Shown here piece by piece: positions 35,301 to 44,100 of a DNA stretch of 64,000 bases. The notes beneath the pieces are model-generated. The model made no database searches, was not told the origin of the DNA, and worked only from the letters and a program-made list of their open reading frames with translations. The position numbers were made by a program, and so were the translations under genes. The stretch spans positions 62,001-126,000 of the forward strand of contig JACPXC010000046.1 in NCBI GenBank assembly GCA_016196755.1. The letters run 5' to 3'. Source of the DNA: Elusimicrobiota bacterium. GTDB lineage: Bacteria > Elusimicrobiota > Elusimicrobia > UBA1565. Position 1 is the stretch's first letter. Each line of letters opens with the position of its first letter.

Positions 35301-38300
35301 ATCGCACCGGCACCGACGGAACGCCGGTGATGACGGGCTGGCTGGAGCGCACGTGGAACGAGAAAGGCAAGGTCGAGCTCCACGAGTACGATTCCTTGGG
35401 CGAGGGGTTCGGCTTCGTCCGCGACAAAGGGGACCCCAATAAAAGGGCCGTCTTGCTGACTCCCGCAGCGCTCCAGGGCGTGCGCGAAGGCCGCGGCCTG
35501 GCCGCCATCCCCGACCGCTTTCTGCCCGGCGGGACGCGGACGGATTTCGAGAAGGCCCTGCGTCTTCTGCCGTCCATGGACGCCGAGCTCGCCGCCGGCC
35601 TGCGCGGGGAGACGCGCATGGTCGACACCAAGCGCGGCGCGCTCCTGCAGCGATCCAAGCTCGAGAATGCCGAACTGTTCTATGACCGCGAAGACAAGGC
35701 CTACCGCTTGCGGATAAACATCTCGCAGACCCTCGCCGGCTCGGACGCTCCCACCGCGATCCAGTACGTCTTCGTCCCTAGCGGGCGCGAATTGACGAAG
35801 GTCTTCGTCTCACGCGAGGGCGCCTATCCCATGATCTACAGTCTGGACACGACCGAAGGCTCGGAGCAGGTGTGGGAGCAGAAGGTCCAGCTGAAGGCCC
35901 TGAAGCCGGAGCCAGGAAAAACCCGGATCTTGGCGAGGCAGAGAGAGGGGCCGGAGACGGACCGAGAACTCGCCGACGGCCGCATGACCTTCGTCGGCAC
36001 GCGTATGCGGAACGTGGTCGACGGCCGCTGGACGGACTGGCGGACGACCGGGGACAACGAGGTGCCCGTGTCCGACCCCACTTTGCTCGACCGAGGCCTG
36101 GGCTATCTGGGCACCGGCACCCGCGTGGCATTCTCCCCGATCCAGAGCGCCGTCTACGCCTTCCTGGCGGGCAGTCAATCCGCAATCGCCGAAGGCACGG
36201 AAGCCTTGGGCTACCACGATGAGGCGGTCCTCATCGACGCCAACGCCCTCTACACCGCCCGGCAGATGGACCTTTTGCGATGGGGGGCCGGTGGGACGGA
36301 GCAGGAGTACGCCGCGTACTCCCTGCGCCTTGCGCAGGCGGGGAAGAACACCAAAGACAGGGCGCTGCTCGAAGGCGTCGCCAGCGAGACCTTCCTGGAA
36401 CGCCAGAAGGAGGTCTACGGGCCAGCCTATTTCCTCTACCGTCCCGCCCTCGAGGCCCAGGCCGGCTCCAAGGAAGCCATCGCCCTGGAGGCCAGCGGTA
36501 TTTTCGGCGCGGCCAATACGCCGCGCACGTACTTTGACGAGGCGAAGCGGCTTAGAAGGCGCGGCGAGACCGGCTGGGCGGCGGCCAACGAGTTGGCCGC
36601 CGTTGGTTTCATCGGCGGAGAAGCCTACGTCACCGGGGCCGCGGCCGGTTGGGCCACCACCCCGCTGAAGCTGGGCCTGGCAGGGCTGACGACCTCCAAG
36701 GGACTCAGCGCCGTCGAGCGGGCGTTGGCGATCGAACGCAACGTGGCTTGGCTCGGTTACGGGGAGATGGCGGTCATGAACGCCCCCGGCGCCATCAACA
36801 CCACCCGGGCGGCGCTCAAGCTCGAAGATGCCTCGCGTCGGAACGACAAAGAGGCTTCTTTGGAAGCGTTCCATAGCCTCCTCGAGAACGGCGCGGGCTT
36901 CAGCGGCCTGCTCATCGGGATGGGCGTCTCCAAGCTCAACGCCAAGGTCTACGGGCCGCATGGACTCAGCGCGGGAGAGTCCCTGCGCGCCTTGAAGATA
37001 AAGCACGCCGAAGCGCGCGCTCTGGCTCCCGAAGCGCTGCTCGCCCGGGTCGAGGGCGCGTTCCAGAAGGAATGGGCGGATACGCGGCGGCTCCCCGCGG
37101 CCAAGCTTAAAGCCGCCGAGCGGCGCCTTAGCGACGCGCGCGACACGCTCCAAAGCCTAGCCTACGCCGACCTGAAGGCCGCGCGTCCCCCGCCGACGCG
37201 CGCCGCTCCGCCCGCCGACACCCCTCCGGCCGCCCGCCCCGCCGAGCTAGCCTCGGTCCAAGGGGATTTCCCGCGCGGCTCGCTGGCCAACGCGGAGAAG
37301 GTGTTCGACGCCATCAGGGGCAACATGATCCTGCAGGGCGTCCCCTACGAGGTGGTGATTAAGCTCGAGTTCGAGCCAAAAACCACCGACCCGTCCGCCG
37401 ATGTCTATCGCTTCATTAAAGGCACGGATGGCAAGAACGACACAATCCGCATCGCCGTAAACGACCACGGCATGACCGACCTCGGCCGGGCCCTGCACGA
37501 AGGCCAGCACGCCGTCGACGTCCTGACCGGCAGGTTCTCCCCCGAGCAGTTCCAAAAAGCCTCCGACGCCGCCCGCAAGCTCGTCGAATCTCGCGGCTCC
37601 ATAGGCGAGGTCGAGGCTCTTGCGGCCTATAGGGGCGCACTGCCGGAGATTAGCGCGGACATCACCCGCTGGACGATGGAACTCGGCAAGCAGGCTGGCA
37701 AGGTCGAACGGGTCAAGGCACGCGCCGCCGCGCGCTACGGCCCCGAAGGGATCCCGGCCCGCATCCGGAATGCCATCGCCGCCGGCGAAGCCCGGCTTGC
37801 CGGCTTCAAAGAACTGCTGAGCGGGCTCCGCTCCCAGGAGGCGGCCGGCCGGGCCGGCGCCGAGACCATGGGCCGCTCCAGGCCCGAGGCATTCGCCGAG
37901 TTCGTCGAACAGTCCCGCCCGGTGGCCAAGGCCGAGGACTTCCCCGGCGGCAACGGCGCCGTCGAGTTCCTGCCTAAGGTGCCCAACGCCTTACTCACCG
38001 AAAAGATATCCCCCGCCACCCTGGGCTACGACAACAACCTGCGCCAGCCCCAGCCCTATCGGGAGGCGAAGACCCTCGCCGATGTCCCCCGCGCTCCGGT
38101 CGACGAGGTCGCCGACGTGGCCTTCGTCAGCGGGGAGACCAGCGGCAGCGGCGCCGTCGTCTTCCTGGGCAAGCTCCAGGACGGCCGCGCGGTGGCCGTC
38201 AAGACTATGGTGCCCGCCCCGAATCCCGACGGAAGCCCGGTTTCCGCGGAGTTCATCGCTTCCTGGGTCCTCGCCGAGGCGCGCTCAGCCGAGCTCTATT

Positions 38301-41062
38301 CGTCCCTCGGCGTGGGGCCCCGCTTCCACGGGGTCTACACCGACGCGCAAGGCCGCCTAGGCATCGTGATGGACGTGGCCCGCGGCGATTTCAAGCGGAC
38401 GCCCGTCAACGACACCACCTTCGCCGACCTCGAGCTGATCCTGAGCCGGACACGCGCCGCCGGCCTCAAGGAGATCGACGACCTCCAGCCCTACCGGACC
38501 CCCGAGGGCCGCCTCACCCTCATCGACCCCGCGCGGGCGATCTTGAAGCGGGGCGTCGAGCCGGAGGTCCCCCCCGACGCCCCGGGCGGTTTCGCCACGG
38601 GGAAGCGCCTGGCCCTGCTCGAGGAGGCCCCCGTAGAAGTGGGCCGACGCTTCCTGGAGGCGTTGGGCGAATCGGACCCCGTCGCGTTCAAAGGTCTGGC
38701 CGCCGCCCTGGGGGGAACGAAAGGCGGCTGGGGCGAACAGCGCTACGGCGAGCAACTCGGCGCCTGGAGGAAGCCCGCCGGCATGGCGCGGGCGGCCGAC
38801 ATCCGCGCGGGCGAACTGGCTAAGGGCGAGGCGGGGGAGATACTCAAACGCAGCCCCGGACTCGGTCTCACCTCCGGAGAGGCCCTCCTCAAAGAGTATC
38901 GCGCGGGGCAGGATGCCCCGGGTGCCAAGAAGACTTCGCCGGAAGCGGACGTCCTGCTCGCGCGCGGCCAAGACCCCCGGCTCCCCGACCTCATCGCCGG
39001 CCTCGAATCCGCGTCCAGCCGCCTGCGCGCCCGGCTCGCGGAAACGCCGCCGGGACCGGCCCAAGAGCAGGTCCGCAAAGCTTATTGGGAGAACCAAGAG
39101 CACCTCGGCCAGCTCCGCCTGTACCGCGCGCACGCGGAGTGGGTGGCCGCCGGCGCGGAAGTGCTGGGAGTCATCGGGCGCGCCGAGTACCTGCGGCGGA
39201 ATCCCTTGGGGCCCAACGACATCGACAACGTGCCCGACGCCCCTCACGTCTACTATCGCCTGAGTTATGACCCCGCGAACCCCGCCGCTTTCGACCTAAA
39301 CCGCACGGCCGCGGACCAGAAGGGGGTCATAGGCAACTGGTTCGGCGTCCATACCACGCGCTTCGCCCGCCCGCTCGTGAACTCGGAGGCGCTGGCCGCC
39401 CCGGACGTCAACACCGCGCAAGTATGGCGCCGGCTGACGCCCGTGACCGCGCAGAATCCTACCCGCGACGTGATGCTCCGGCCCGTAGCCCCGACCAACG
39501 CCGACGGTCCCGACGGGCTCAAGCGCAAGCCGGACGGGACGGTCTACGGCAAGGCCTCGCCCGGCGGCCGGCTCGAGGTGGTGTCCGGCAAGGGGCTGCC
39601 CTTGCCCGACGGAACGCCGAGCGTCAACAAAGTCTTCCTCGACAACTCGTTCACCGTGCGCGAAACCGCCAGCCCCGGCGAGCTCCCCGTCAAAGGCAGC
39701 CGGAGCGCCGCCATCCGCCTCAGCGAGCGCATCACGACCGAGCTCTTCGAGCCCTCGGACCCGCGCCTGCCCAAGCTCGAGCGGGGCTCGCAGGAATATC
39801 GCGCCCGCTACGAGGGCATCCGCGCCGAGGTCGAGGGTCTGCGCCGGCGCCTCGAGGCGGAGGCGCCGGAGCACGCCGAGGCCATAGGCAAGTCCATCGC
39901 CATCCTCGAGGACCAGCTGCGCGGGGTGGCGCCGCCGCCGTCCAGCGGCTTCGAGCTGGCCTCCATCAAAGGTGCGTTCGAGCGCCTCTTCGGCCGCCCC
40001 GCCGCCCCCGGCGCGGAGGCCCCGCCCCGCCCCGCCCCCGCCGAGGCCGTCGCCGCCCGCCTGCGCGACGTAGCCGGGAAGGAGTTGCGCGGCACGGAGC
40101 GAAGGACCTATGTCGACATCTGGGTAAGCCCGTCGGGAGAGCTGCTCTCGGTCGGCGCCGCTCCGAAGGAGGGCGTCCGCGGCGCGCTCCTGCGCATCCC
40201 CGCCGACTACCGCGAGGGCCGCCTCGTGCTCCACCAGCCGCAGGAAAAGGCCTGGGGCACCCAGACTCCGACGGCCCGATCGCTCGTGGCCAAGGCGATA
40301 GACGTCTTCAACGACACGAGCGCCATCGACTCCGTCTTCGCGACCGTCAACGCCGAGCGCGCGCAGAGGGGCCGCCCGCTCTTCACCGAGGCCGACCGCT
40401 CGGAGATGTATGAGCTTTCGAAGATGATGCGCGACGCCGCCCTTCCTAAGAAGCCGCGGGTGGGCCGCTACTTCTACGACTCCGTCGGCGAGATACCGCA
40501 GCAGGGCATAAAGCTCCGGGTCGCCGACTTCTCGCCTCCAAGAGGGGCTTCGCGCGCCGATGTCACGGCCGGCCGCCAGGCCATCCTCCGCGCCTACCTG
40601 GACACGGTCCGCCAGATGGAGTTCGACGGCCTGAATGTCGATTTCAAGATCACCCTCCTGATGGACGCGATGGAGGGGACCCAAGCCGGGAAGTTCGTCA
40701 CCATCTACACGCAGGACCCGCGCCATGCCATGCTGCTGGCGGACCGGCTCGACCGGACGTTCAAGGAGCGCGGCATGAAGGCGGGCTCGATCCCGCCCGA
40801 GGAACTGCCCTACGGCGGCACGGGCATGGTCTCCTGGCGTTACGGACGGCAGACCTACGGCAAAGAGGTGATCGTCAACCGCAAGGGAGAAGCGGTCCCC
40901 GACAACAAGAGCGACATGGTCGCCAACCTGCTCTATGTACGGGACCTCCCCGGCATGGCCCCCTGGCTGGAGCTGGCCCGCAAAGACCCCCGCTTCGCCA
41001 AGGACCCGCGGGCGGCGCGGCTGCGTCCTCCCTCCGAGACCGGCCAGGCCGCGCTCCGCTGA
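29372..41062 (+). CDS. Giant HEAT-repeat exported protein 2
   Basis: 3,896 aa. Sec signal 1-27 (VKKAVAVWTSLALILL, cut after SLA), then a Pro/Ala linker to about 200. HEAT-like solenoid about 210-1810, related along its length to giant 3. 'WY' module from W1854 (VRWYGPQSY, DAPDGFY). A helical region, about 2240-2560, ends in a J-like segment in which HPD is replaced by W-A-D. Zincin-like domain with HEGQH at 2709-2713. Kinase-like fold with K2944 (VAVK) and D3052 (IDP). A module shared with giant 3 (about 3190-3480, LLARGQDPRLPDL, YRLSYDPANP). Then a C-terminal domain (about 3560-3860) found only here; its helix-strand pattern distantly recalls HopA1-type effectors, but I could not confirm it. 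Role: probably an exported effector. Confidence 0.85.
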   Translation: MTSVKKAVAVWTSLALILLQSAPPSLAQFVNPFTGEVEEEPRDPAPERPATTPAAEAPPASTPPAAVEPAAVASAPSAPPAAAAAAPPTSSRARSPAAPPAPVAPPARMLALPEADAKSAKPTSFDAAAKLGKIGTSADTIFDGGTAGRVDAVALSGGRPEPRPSPDPSPSAREADRYALDNRGPLPVPGATPAGGATPAFPRAEADLLKRLAGSASYDSPGLRAAEALDRRKAVAELVALGPKGTPVLLEALRVSVARRAAGGPDEREFRSALFAILGALEKADDKTLKAGARANPRAIEALAASLGMADASGPYDAGRALALLARLGADAVPVLTKALSDPRLLAPQHRERAIAALAGLPEGAGLETLSRLLREGSPTVKAAVLSALASREDGPGLPLKELGAAARELLNSDEPALRLQAAAALSLLPQRAAKDSVGALAAALSVSADRETAEALLAALRRAGPAAKEAFKALLRSAPDPSGRGSLLTARSKGGANAARARAVAEFGAGEPLATAYLTSLIANRAENGADPALLKDAIAALRGYGPAGEQALTALARVILDPESGELAAEAADAVAAIAPDKPAAALAQAYLEARPPARAFLGRALRMASAGDMGGLTAVLVAGLRGRDPEIQLAAARQVKALGADGVTARGVLLAVVGGSSKSEQADALTDIAFDLRGQYGAKDIPSLIKLLSAQSPKAQTAALSLARDLTDLFGPAELAALTELAKRTQVEKRPRYQPSVNAVELIASLGERGRPAIPALASLLGEARVPRTADEETNSKDLRNAAAKALAALGPPRREDLPALIDLLASPRDGTRSAAAEALKAFGPGAAELLAERLASGPSQGAGTAQAILVGFGAQSMPALTSVLGRTAGAKRADLIFTLDRIGLSWPGARDAVPLLLADLLLNEPGPNNDGSPRTSAARILTRIVENDPRAATLLAVRTDELLAAALEPQRPGGSGRPMAAVQRLVVLVAPEQAAVQAASRLKDPTADRKEEALALIAELALAGKPVPGVSAEDLLAAIRPVEFPGRPSLKRSARQIAFGALALDALFPDRSEEAADAMGGLLKKLDYGTAPEILGALGRVKNGKERAADYLAQALKGTDVEHRRDKVLALIELGRGSERALTDLGSLLDHPIKDIRLLAYDELVRLLPGDSGAAALLLKTLDTADQELSLKALSALERAPLEAREALPLLARFLSADRNDPGMAAAVFGARELALKLAGPDDPLRPLFEGLDSRNEGTRQTAREALGALAPGGDPARAVVILIGGMTDIADPERSSFSARALSALIPLRPEAATFLARQADREANLEVRPASKALQRAGPAAIPVLAEQLRYSKNAHAIALALKAAGTGGLEAIAAFVADPKRPLYARLRAVDALDGDFVGLTHPESADRIARALTSALEAPLSTNDMQFVIRHLVLIGGKPGTAALEGLLSHADPKTRLAAAAALAASPEGAPRAEPVLLAAAASPDREERRAALRALGLAGSTAGAKLLSADDADELYFVLGTVAQTGRGPMRQEAIRLLVAILQGGDAGARTTAARHLRDVPDPGSQAVSALAAALRDPDPEVRQAAVSALGKVGLRSEEGARALTTALGDADRLVRRRAAEALGEMAKDDPWSVPDPAVAALASLFAPTAPRDSTLAETGVRALGALGARGISARPALRDLADSNEYGLGDAAREALRAQERSTQAPDPRSDRGEPTAELIAAAGAALGDPARFASAAGVLGGRGAEAREAIPVLRRAARRDGPGPLDPPEAALVRSAALKALADIDPAALAALASEAEPADGPRRPPSTAAAAEDAWRGARALARFVPLLDGLFPSPERSWRQEREARLAALKEGGQVRWYGPQSYTDSDGVLRRGYGAQLANGSYRFDAPDGFYSQLDPDASSETGNTKTGASIRVGRRFTTVVDPFTLSFTRRPNDESRPDVEWSRSQDDTGVEGVIHGRRFGRPAGEYPILKDDNALIFYRTGTDGTPVMTGWLERTWNEKGKVELHEYDSLGEGFGFVRDKGDPNKRAVLLTPAALQGVREGRGLAAIPDRFLPGGTRTDFEKALRLLPSMDAELAAGLRGETRMVDTKRGALLQRSKLENAELFYDREDKAYRLRINISQTLAGSDAPTAIQYVFVPSGRELTKVFVSREGAYPMIYSLDTTEGSEQVWEQKVQLKALKPEPGKTRILARQREGPETDRELADGRMTFVGTRMRNVVDGRWTDWRTTGDNEVPVSDPTLLDRGLGYLGTGTRVAFSPIQSAVYAFLAGSQSAIAEGTEALGYHDEAVLIDANALYTARQMDLLRWGAGGTEQEYAAYSLRLAQAGKNTKDRALLEGVASETFLERQKEVYGPAYFLYRPALEAQAGSKEAIALEASGIFGAANTPRTYFDEAKRLRRRGETGWAAANELAAVGFIGGEAYVTGAAAGWATTPLKLGLAGLTTSKGLSAVERALAIERNVAWLGYGEMAVMNAPGAINTTRAALKLEDASRRNDKEASLEAFHSLLENGAGFSGLLIGMGVSKLNAKVYGPHGLSAGESLRALKIKHAEARALAPEALLARVEGAFQKEWADTRRLPAAKLKAAERRLSDARDTLQSLAYADLKAARPPPTRAAPPADTPPAARPAELASVQGDFPRGSLANAEKVFDAIRGNMILQGVPYEVVIKLEFEPKTTDPSADVYRFIKGTDGKNDTIRIAVNDHGMTDLGRALHEGQHAVDVLTGRFSPEQFQKASDAARKLVESRGSIGEVEALAAYRGALPEISADITRWTMELGKQAGKVERVKARAAARYGPEGIPARIRNAIAAGEARLAGFKELLSGLRSQEAAGRAGAETMGRSRPEAFAEFVEQSRPVAKAEDFPGGNGAVEFLPKVPNALLTEKISPATLGYDNNLRQPQPYREAKTLADVPRAPVDEVADVAFVSGETSGSGAVVFLGKLQDGRAVAVKTMVPAPNPDGSPVSAEFIASWVLAEARSAELYSSLGVGPRFHGVYTDAQGRLGIVMDVARGDFKRTPVNDTTFADLELILSRTRAAGLKEIDDLQPYRTPEGRLTLIDPARAILKRGVEPEVPPDAPGGFATGKRLALLEEAPVEVGRRFLEALGESDPVAFKGLAAALGGTKGGWGEQRYGEQLGAWRKPAGMARAADIRAGELAKGEAGEILKRSPGLGLTSGEALLKEYRAGQDAPGAKKTSPEADVLLARGQDPRLPDLIAGLESASSRLRARLAETPPGPAQEQVRKAYWENQEHLGQLRLYRAHAEWVAAGAEVLGVIGRAEYLRRNPLGPNDIDNVPDAPHVYYRLSYDPANPAAFDLNRTAADQKGVIGNWFGVHTTRFARPLVNSEALAAPDVNTAQVWRRLTPVTAQNPTRDVMLRPVAPTNADGPDGLKRKPDGTVYGKASPGGRLEVVSGKGLPLPDGTPSVNKVFLDNSFTVRETASPGELPVKGSRSAAIRLSERITTELFEPSDPRLPKLERGSQEYRARYEGIRAEVEGLRRRLEAEAPEHAEAIGKSIAILEDQLRGVAPPPSSGFELASIKGAFERLFGRPAAPGAEAPPRPAPAEAVAARLRDVAGKELRGTERRTYVDIWVSPSGELLSVGAAPKEGVRGALLRIPADYREGRLVLHQPQEKAWGTQTPTARSLVAKAIDVFNDTSAIDSVFATVNAERAQRGRPLFTEADRSEMYELSKMMRDAALPKKPRVGRYFYDSVGEIPQQGIKLRVADFSPPRGASRADVTAGRQAILRAYLDTVRQMEFDGLNVDFKITLLMDAMEGTQAGKFVTIYTQDPRHAMLLADRLDRTFKERGMKAGSIPPEELPYGGTGMVSWRYGRQTYGKEVIVNRKGEAVPDNKSDMVANLLYVRDLPGMAPWLELARKDPRFAKDPRAARLRPPSETGQAALR

Positions 41063-41088
41063 CGCCCGTCATCTCCTTAATTGACATC

Positions 41089-41117
41089 TTGACACCGCCA
41101 GCTTCCGGGGTTATCTA
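41089..41117 (+). promoter_or_regulatory. Promoter of giant gene 3 (family copy 3)
   Basis: TTGACA (41089-41094), 17 nt, TATCTA (41112-41117) then GGGAAGG. A second TTGACA lies 8 bp upstream (41081-41086). Here the ATG (41142) is 24 nt past the -10 box, so this copy has a short leader. Confidence 0.75.
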
Positions 41118-41141
41118 GGGAAGGTAGGCCGGGCCGCGCCG

Positions 41142-44100
41142 ATGAGGACCCCACCCCCCCGTTCCGGCATGCCCCTGCCCTCCCTGCGCCGCTTCTTGGG
41201 AGGGTTTCTTTCGCTTATCCTGGCGGTTCCGTGGCAGGTTCTGCCCGCCTTCGCCGCCGAAGGCGACCCCGATCCCGCGCAGGACCCCGTCGAGGACCCG
41301 GCGACGCCTCCCGTCGACCCGTACGAACGCAAGGTCTTCGAAGCCCAAACGAATCCGGGCCCGTATCTGAACGCGGTCCTCGCCGAGAACACCTTCTCCA
41401 ACGTCCTCGCCCTGGACCAGCACTTCGACAGCCTCCTGAGCGGCCTCACCAGCGGGCGCCGCCGGCTCAGCGGCTCGGACATCGCCTTCCTCGAGGAGTT
41501 CCGCCGGCTCTACAACGAACGGATGGCGGCCGGCAACCCCTCGAGGGCGCTGCGCTACCTCGCCGACGACCCCGGAGTCAAGGAGCTGCTGGCCCGGTTC
41601 AATGAGCTCAAGCCGCTTACGGCGCCCGCCGGGACGACGGCAACGACGGGGACCGCCGGCAGGAGACGGGACGACCGCGAGATCAAGCCGGCGGACCTCC
41701 GGCCCGCCGCGGGAGCGCTCAAGGTCACGCGCGAAGGCGTCACAGGGCAGGAGATAGGCGCTGTCGTCGACGGCAACTCCAGGCCCGCAGGCTCGGAACC
41801 CGAGCTGCCGCCGGGCAAGGCCCGCTCCGGTCGCGTCACCGACAGCCCCACCGCGGGTGCGGACACCTACCAGCGCCCGACGCTCACTCTGGCCGCCTTC
41901 GCAGCGCCCCCTCCGGCGATCACGCCCAAAACCGCCGTGCCGACCGCGGCCGCCGCCCTCCCCCCCGAACTAGCCGCCGCCATGACGAACCTCGAACGCG
42001 GCGCCACGCGCTGGAGGCCCGAGCATTCCTGGGGCGAGTACGGCGTCGACCGCGAGAGCGGCCGCTGGCGCCAGTCGTGGAACGAGCTGGCCCGCGCCGG
42101 CGCCCCGGCCGTCCCGGCGCTGAGCGCCGCGCTCGAGAGCTCGAACGCCAACGTCGCCGCCGGAGCCCTGCGCGCGCTAGCGAGCATGTCGGGCGACGTG
42201 AAGCTCGACGACGCCACGCTCCAGCAGGCCGCGCGCGCCGGCGCGCGTCTGCTGCAGACCAACGACGCGCTTCTGCGCATGCAGGTCCTGCAGGGCTTGA
42301 GCGGCCTGCCGGTCCGCGACTCCAAGGAGGCCGCCGCGGCGGCGCTGGCCGTGCTGACCCAGAACGGCAGCCCGGCCGACGCTCCCGAGTGGAAGCTCGA
42401 GGCCGACAAGATGGCCCTGCGCTTCCTCAAGGACCTGGGGGCCCAGGCGGCCGACTCGGCTCCCGCCTTGGCGGCCCTGCTCGACCAACGCGAGGGCCGC
42501 CGCGACATCCTCGAGGCCCTGAGCGTCATCGCCCCCGGCGATCCCGCCGTGGTCAAGCGCGTCGCCGCTCTCTTGGGAGGGCGCCCGCCTCTGGACGCCA
42601 ACGACACCGCGGCGGCCCTGGCGCTGCTCAAGGCGGCCGGTCCCGCGGGGCGGCCCGCTTCGTCGGCCGTGGTCGCCATCCTGCTCGACCCCGCGCGCAA
42701 GAAAGAAGCCGGAGCCGCCGCGGCGGCGCTGGCGGCCATCTCGGGGGACGGCCCCGTCGCGGCGATGGCGCGGGATTACGTGAAGGCCGAGGGCCCCGCG
42801 CGCGGCGTCATCGGCCAGGCCCTGCGCCTGGCGGCGTCGAGCGACATGAAGGGCCTCAACGCGAAGCTCATCGAGGTCCTGGGCGGCGGCGACCCGGCGG
42901 CCCGGCTGGCCGCCGCGCGCCTCCTGCCGCTCTTGGGCAAGGACGGCGCGCCGTCCCTCCCGGCCCTGCTCGCCGCCGCCGTCGCCGGAAGCAACGGAAG
43001 CTCCAGGCAAGAGGGCGACGCCTACGCCGACGTCCTTCTCGCCTTGCGCGGACGGTTCGCGGCCGGCGAGGTATCGGGCCTCATCTCCCTGCTCGCGGTG
43101 GACTCGGCGCGCGCCCAACGCGCGGCAGCCGAGCTCTTGAGCTCCCCGGAACTCGCCGGGCTCATTACGCCCGCCCACATAACGGCGCTGGCGAAGCTGG
43201 CAAAGCCGAGCGGGGCCTACGACCCCGAACGTCCCCGCATCAATGCCATCGAGCTCCTGGCCGCCCTCGGCGAGCGCGCGCGCCCCGCCATCCCGGCCTT
43301 GATCGCGGTGATGGGAGAGCAGGCCTATCACCCTAGCGTCGAAAGGGGTCTGTCCGACGTGCGCAAGGCCGCGGCCAAGACCCTGTCGGCGCTGGGGCCG
43401 CCGCGCCCCGAGGACCTGCCGGAGCTGACGCGGTTGCTGGGTTCGGAGAACGCCGGTTCGCGCGACGCCGCCGCCGACGTCCTCAAGTCCTACGGGCCCA
43501 AGGCCGCCGCGGCGCTGACCGCGGCCCTGGGCTTAGAGTCCCCCGACGCCCGCACGGGTGCCCTCGGCGTCCTGGTCTCGCTCGGCAAAGACGCCTTGCC
43601 GGCCTTGGCGGAGGGCTTGGGACGGACCAAGGGCCCGCATCGCCAGGAGATCCTGCTCGCCATCGACCGGCTAGGCCTCGCCTGGCCGGAGGCGCGCGCC
43701 TCGGTGCCGGCCCTGCTGGCCGTCCTGGCCGAGGACAGGCTCCCGTCCGCGGCGGGCGGGCGGTTCCTCCCCGAGCGCTCCGAGGCCCACCGCACCGCCG
43801 CGCTCAACGCGCTCGAGCGCATCGCCCGGGCCGACCGCGGAGCCGCGGCGGCGATCGCCGCGGGCACCCCGGAGCTGTTGACGGCCGCGCTCAAGGAGCG
43901 CAGGTCGCTGGAGCGCGACAGCGGCCGCGACGACCTGATCCTCGCCCGACAGCGCCTGCTGGCCGTCGCCGCGCCGGAGGCCGCCGCCGAGGCGGCCGCG
44001 GCGCAGTTCCATTCCGGCGACCGCGCCCGCATGGGGCCGGCGCTGGAGCTCATCGCGGCGCTGGCGCTGGCCGGCAAACCCGTCGCCGGAATCAGCGCCG

